Shown: positions 53,801 through 60,530 of the stretch, piece after piece
How the letters are laid out: each line of letters begins with the position of its first letter
Numbering within the stretch: the first letter of the stretch is position 1
Assembly (NCBI RefSeq): GCF_002099425.1
Contig: NW_018343979.1
Span: forward strand, 6,212,001-6,276,000
Length of the DNA stretch: 64,000 bases
Direction: 5' to 3'
From: Phascolarctos cinereus
Lineage: Eukaryota; Chordata; Mammalia; Diprotodontia; Phascolarctidae
Notes under the pieces: generated by a model
Database searches by the model: none
Told to the model about the DNA's origin: nothing
What the model saw: only the letters and a program-made list of their open reading frames with translations
Position numbers and translations under genes: made by a program

Positions 53801-56800
53801 AAAACAGTGTCCTGATGATGGGTTGGCATGGTACATTGCATGTATCTGAAAATGCAAACTGAACTGGTAGAGGGTATTCTGTGTACTTATGGCAATGTTT
53901 TCTTTTTTTCTCCACATCTGCTTTCTCACTGAAGTTATTCTATCCGCCATTCCATAAGTATGCCTGCTATGAGGTAATGTGCTTAAGATATTTTTATCTA
54001 TCAATGTAAATATGTATAGAGTTACTGTTTGGTATTTATTTTGTTTCCTCTTTCTGAAAGCGAATAATAATAATAATAACAATAACCTGATTTTCCAATC
54101 TTGTTTCCGATATTCTTAAGCAGCCAAGGGAAAGTGGGTTGAAAAGTATCAGCCAATCGATAAGAATTTATCAAGGACTTATACTGACTGTGTTAGGAAT
54201 ATAGAGATAAGAATCACATAGTTCTTGCCTTCAAGTAATTTAGGTTCTACAGACATGTAGCAGATAAATATATTGTAAAGTAGGGTGTGATGGGGGCAAA
54301 GAAGAAATCCAAAGAAGTTCTAGGAAGATTTGGCAGGAAAGAGAAGCTTTTTAGCTGAGGAAGACAGGGAAGGCCTTAAAGAAGAAGTAGCTTTGGAACC
54401 ACCATCAGAATACAGAAGAAAGAAGAGAATTCTGAAAGGCAGAGGTAAAGTAGGAATGAGTGCATTACATACCAGTTTGGGCAAAAGCTCAACCCAGAGT
54501 GAAGAAATAGGCCTTTTCCCAAAGAAGGCCCACCAAACTGGGTATTATCAAGGGTTTAAAGTATCAAATTTACATAACAATACTTTTAGACATATCCACT
54601 TCAAAATGAAAATGTTAAGAAAATATAGGTGAAAGTGATTGACAAAGTTGTGAAAAGGCTCTTATTTCCAGTTGGAAGTTGGCCTCCATGTTTGTATATC
54701 CTAGTGATTCAATTTGCTGAAATCAAACAAAAACAGAAGTATCTGATTAAACAGTTTCCCTGTGTTCTTCATCTTGTATGGAAAGGTAACTTAATTAGGG
54801 GATTTTCTCTCTTGTGATTTCTGAAGGGATTTTCTCTCATGTGATTTCTGATGCTGGCTCACATTACTTGAGGCTATACAGTTTAATTGGTTGTTTGGGT
54901 AAGATCATTTGGTCTGCTAATTTGGTGAAGGATAGAGCATAGATTCAAGTTTGCCATCAAGTCTGCCATCATCACCTAAGACTTGAACAACTAGCCTTTC
55001 CCAGAGTGATAGCACACTCAAATTGAATTCTCTACCCTGTGTCATACCTGGGGTTTTTCTTGCTATTTGGGTACAGAAGTTTACTGAAAAGAAACGTCGG
55101 TTACTCTTAACAGTGATCTCTGCAATACTAAAATCATTTTTTAGAAAAACATTTTCTTCTTTATTTCCCGTTTAGTTACCAGGAATAGGTGCCCTGTTTT
55201 GTTTTGTTTTATTTTATTTTATACCAGATTACATGGGGAAAACTTGTCAATTTACATATTAAAGCTCTGCCCCCAAACCTCCAGTTTTGTGGGTTGTCCC
55301 TTCTACCTTAGCTTTTCCAGCTATAGGAGAGGGAATGTAGATTAGCATCTCAGCTTTATAAGATTAATTGTGCAATTTTAAAGTTTATTTTTAGCAGTTA
55401 AAAAGAAAAAGGCAAAAATGTTCAGTTTGGAAATAAATTCTGTTTTTATCTCTTTACCATAAATGGATTACTAACCACTGTATCCTATCCAGATGGCACA
55501 CGTTTCATAACCACATTTTCTATGACCAAATGGCAAAGCCTCTTGGAATTATTTAACAGTTAAAGGAATGTGGTGTGTATGTGCATGTGGAAAAAAAAAA
55601 CAATAACTAGCATTTATATAACTCTTTAGCATTTATATAATTCTTTAAGGTTTGTAAAACATCTCACATATTACCTCATTTGATCTTTACAACAACCCTG
55701 TGAGATAGGTGCTGTTATCATCATTTTACCAAACTGAGTCTGACAGAGGTTAAGTGATTTGCCTGGGATCACAGAGCTAGAGAGGATTCAAACTCGGAGC
55801 TTTCTGACTGCAAGTCCAAGTATCCATTATGCTATCTAGCTACCTCAGTGCAGTTAATATGAACTGCATGCATTCTGTTTAGTGAAAGAAGAGAGGTCTT
55901 TTGGAATCTGAAACAAGGATAGCTGATAACCATTGATGGGGGTGGTAGCATTAACATATTAGAGATTGAGGGCAGGCCTGGGTGTCTAGAAGACTTAGGC
56001 TCAAATCCTGCCTCAACACGCTGACCTAGGGCAGGTCACTTAATCTTTCACTGTCCCAAACAGTTCTTTAAATGTGGATGGAGGGAGTTTCTACACTGGG
56101 AGTTCTTGTACTGATGAAATCACACACCTGGACAAAACAAAATTTTTTTTAAAAATGTCTGACCTATCATTGGACAATCAGTATATTTCATTTTAAAGAA
56201 TTAGAACATGACTTTCTAGCAACAGCAGAAACTGATCTCTCAGGAAAGGTTGCCCAGATGTTATAAGCATTAGAAAAGGGAACCTTCTATGATCATCTTT
56301 TTTTCCTGAGCTAGTCTAACATTCTTTCTTTTTCATTAAAGGGATGAATATCCTATTTTTTTATTCAATTGAGAGAATTCAAATGAGGTTATTCTTTCTG
56401 CAGCCTGACCAAAGGAATGATGGTGGTAAAAATCTCTGTGACTGAAGTTTGAATTGTGTGTATTTTGAAGCTGTTGGTCCTTTGATTCCTAGGAAGCCAT
56501 TTAAGTTGCTGCCTGGAATAGTTAACCAACATAATATTGCAAATTCAATTTTAATTATTCTACAGTTTAGTACCCCACTGGCTTGATTAGTTTTTAAAAA
56601 TGCTCATCAATGCTCATCAGCTTCTAGTCTCTGGATCTCTTTAGTGTGCTTGGGAGTTGCAGTGGCACAAGGTACCTTTAAAGCATAGCTGGTGATAGAT
56701 GGTAAATTGACAAGTGGGTTCTCCTCTGTACCTCCACTGTTTACTAATAAAAGCAGCGAATCACACAGCATGGTTGCTAGGACAACTAGATCTGTGGTGC

Positions 56801-59800
56801 TCACTTCTCTCTCTCTCTTTTTTTTTTATTATGTTTTAGGAATTCTCCTACTTTCAAATCATTTGAGGAGAGGGTTGAGACAACTGTCACAAGCCTTAAG
56901 GTACAGATGAAGTGCTAAATCATGTGAATGAGTCTGTTAGGTGGGGACAGCCCAGTCATTGGTGCCACTCATGCCAAAGCAAGCAAGCACTCTATACTAT
57001 ACCAGTCAGGAGGCCTTGCAGCTTGAGGGCAGAGCTGCTGTAAGCAAGACCTTGATACAGGTAATGTTAATATGGACCAGCACTAATCAGTTCCCGAAGA
57101 ACTGGTCTGAGTGAGACATGGAGTGTCAAATTGTTCTTTTAAGTGGAGTTATTGTTTTCCCTCTTGACTTCACCTATTTCTCTTAGGTTACAGTCCCCAG
57201 GATGCCCCATTCACAAAGTGAGTGCTTGAATACAGGAACAGGATGAAGGGTATAGAAATCTGCAATAGAGGGGACACCTCAAAAGCTCTTTGTCTAGTGT
57301 AATGACAGATGAAAATGAACTAGCTTGTTACTGCTATGTGTCCCCATTCCATCAGGTTTCCCAGGTCACCTTCTCCCTATACTGATCAAGGACTAGATAG
57401 TAGAAGAATGTAACTAGATCAGAGTACGTCTCTCGTAATGTTGACTAAATTCAGCCCAAGGATTGAAGTGAAATGTCTGGAATGTGTGGGTGTAGATGTG
57501 TTGCCCCATTTTGCAGAACAAAAAAGAAAGCAAGAGAACCTGTTGGAAGAATATGCATGTGAGCTCTTTTTAAGATGAACTAAATGCAATATGTAAACAA
57601 TTGTATGTATGTATGTATCTTACGTATCTTATTACTTTTTTTGGTCTTAGTATCCCTAGGCTTTCAGTCAACCTTCCCATGTATCTTCTCTTAGATAATG
57701 AAATCTATGCACATAAGAAAAAAAAATAAATTTCAACCGGTGATATAGTTATTTACTAATTATTAATTATTCCCTATATCCTTTGAGAAGCTTCTCATAA
57801 CATCTTGGATTACATATACCCCTGGCTGAATACTCCTGCTTTATAAAATGCTTTCCTCCCAACAATCACATAGATAGTTTTATCCTCATTTTATAACTGA
57901 AGCTAACAAGTGATTTTACCACAGTGAAAAGTCAGCAGGCACTCAAATCAAGATCTCCCAACTCCAAACCCAGTGTTTTTTTCTAATCTGCCACAATATG
58001 TGGCATGTAATTATTAATGTTTTGTAAAAAGAATGCTAAAGAAAAGCACCAAACTACAGTGAAGAGGGTAAGCCTTTGAGTTTGACAAGCTAGTCATGTT
58101 ACTATGGGCAAGTCCCTTAAATTCTTAGTTGCACCAGATAGTTTTCTAAGACTGAAAGCAACAGAAGAGTTGTGAATTTGCACCAGTAGAAGTGATTTCC
58201 ACACCCCCATTTCCCTGATGAATCACAAGTCCAGATACATGCACTCCCATCCTTACCCCATGGTCATTTTTATGATATATTCCAGTTGTTACTGCAGTGT
58301 ATCTTTCTATTAAAAAATATATTCTGATCATTCATTTACTTTGTACTTAAGAAATTTCACTCATTTGAGAGACTGATGACATAAGATTATAATTTGACTG
58401 ATACTTTTCCTTCATAGAGGAACTGTTGATTATTACTGTGAAAGGCCCTTTTCCATTGGTCCATCTTGCACCTTTTTACTATATAAGCACATATGGTCCA
58501 ACAATGAAATCAACATTATGTTTTAATCCTTTTTACCACCAAAATTATTGGCACTATACTAGTTTTCCCATCTCTGGTTGTCATTCTCGTCGTCATCATA
58601 ATCCACTTAGCTTAGGATCCAGTACACTGCCTGGGCCTTCCTTGGAGAGACCTTACGCAGATTAAGAGAGGGGTTTTCTTTTAGTCGTGGTTTCATTTCG
58701 TCTTCTATTACTATAGCAGTAATTTCAGCTCCTCACTGTGCCAAAGGCTGAGAGAACCCAGAAAATCAATTTCTCAGACATTTTATCAATATCTTTAGAC
58801 AGTCCCAAGCAAATGGGTTTTACATACTTGTAGTGAAGTTCTGATACAGGAAAAGTTGTACTTTTTAGGTTTCCATTAGAGAAGAGGATACGAAGAAACA
58901 AAATAAGAGTTAAGAACAATCCTATTTTCACTTGCTGTTGGGAAATGCTGGTAAGCCCACATACTCTTAAATGTTTGAGCCCAATTTATAGCATCTCTTA
59001 CTTTGTTGTACTCCTAAACAGAGATAAATTAATAGCACTCTCTTTGCCACTTACAGAGGTAACCTTGAAGGATTATCTAGTCCATCTTCTGCTTTCAAGT
59101 AGACATAACTAACTCATTCTACCTAGATCTATCTTATAAGAAGAAAGCTTTGTGGAAAGTAAATTCTATCAACTGCCCTAGCTTCTCAGTATTTTACAAG
59201 CCTCAAATGTAACACTGTCCCCTTGTTCCTTTTTCTTCTGTTGATGCGATCAAAGGAAAATAGCCAATGATCATTCTAACTTTGCGTATTTGATTACAAA
59301 GTCATCCTCTTTCCTTCCTTGCCATCTCTTCCACCCCCGCCAAATAATCGTAGTTCTAACCTTTATTCTTGAAGCTATTTTCCATTTTGAATCATCTTTG
59401 TTTTTCCAAACCTCCTCCAAGAATGCCACATCCCTCTTACAAGTTTGTGGAACCCAAGATTGCAGTCTGTGAAGGGACAGACTTGTGAGTCAATTCACTG
59501 ATGCTATTCCATATTCTTATTCACACATCCTCATATGATATTCTTTTAAAAAAAAAAAAACAAACCATCATACTACAGACATTTGGCTTTTGTTGTGCTA
59601 TAAATAGAAGGCCTACCTCCACCATACTTTATTAGACTGTGTCATTTGCCATGTGGCATTTGCACAGTCACCTTTCCTCTCTTCAGGTCGATTCTGTTTG
59701 CTTCTAAACAACTCTAATTCATCAAGATCATTTAAAATTAAGTTCCTGGCCTTGCAAGGCACCATTTTATCCTACTCCAGCCAGATATCATCTGTAAACT

Positions 59801-60478
59801 TAATGAGACTGCTTTCTATTTCATCTTTCAGGTCACCGGGAAAATGTTAAGGCACAGACCAACTCCTCTGAAACTGTGTTCATTATGCTGTCCTAGGTTG
59901 ACAGTGAATCATCTATCGATAACTATAGCTTTTGTAGCAATTCTACACTCACCTAAAGAAGCCCATATTTCCTTATTTTATTGATGAATATGTCATGCAA
60001 ACAGAAGTAATGAAGTATATCAAAGAGGCAGAATTGAAAACCTTATTAAAACAACCCAAAGTAAACTATTCTCGTGCTCTACTAGCCCTTTTGTCTTTCA
60101 TAAAAGATTAATTTGTCTTTCTTGGTAATACGAACGAAGTCTTATGCAAAGGACATTTGTAAACATCAGGGCAGGATGACAATATTCTTAATTGCAGAAA
60201 GTCATTCTCTTCTTCCTGTCATCTAGTCCACATCCCTGCACTCATGTGCAGCTGTGCCTAAATTACTCAAGTCCATCACAGCCCGAGTATGAGCCATCTT
60301 ATAAGTAAATAAGGTTAAAGAATGAGCTTTATAAAATTTCCTTTCCTTAGGGTCATCAGGACTGACTGGCCTTACATGATGAACCTCTTGTCTTTTCTTT
60401 CTGCTTTTGGCTTGAGGGAACGAAACTGAGGGAGAGATGGGACAAAAGGAGTTAAACAGACAGCATCAAAAAAAAAAA

Positions 60479-60530
<52 letters not shown>

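Larger units (their letters stand above)
43337..53934 (+). other. TPD52L1: TPD52L1 intron (about 10.6 kb) containing the candidate microexon
   Basis: Contains microsatellites at 43.9-45.4 kb and 47.8 kb, several MIR/L2 pieces, a mariner-type MITE and a 207-bp tandem duplication. The 3-kb stretch 49515-52530 has no recognised transposon; its only notable content is the 15-nt microexon candidate. I also recognise nothing at 43345-43900, 45430-45880, 46090-46450, 46680-46990, 47070-47780, 48595-48880, 49070-49285 and 52760-53330. Confidence 0.8.
53974..56839 (+). other. TPD52L1: TPD52L1 intron (about 2.9 kb)
   Basis: Holds an L2 piece (54160-54500), a 27-bp tandem duplication (54799-54852), a MIR (55600-55845) and a MIR3-like piece (55970-56110). 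Nothing recognised at 54500-54790, 54855-55600 and 56110-56830. Confidence 0.8.

Noticed and set aside
54330-54632. 100-codon open frame on the plus strand starting [20 protein letters not shown]
   Set aside because: Its start lies inside a minus-oriented L2 3' remnant. No splice or protein family support.
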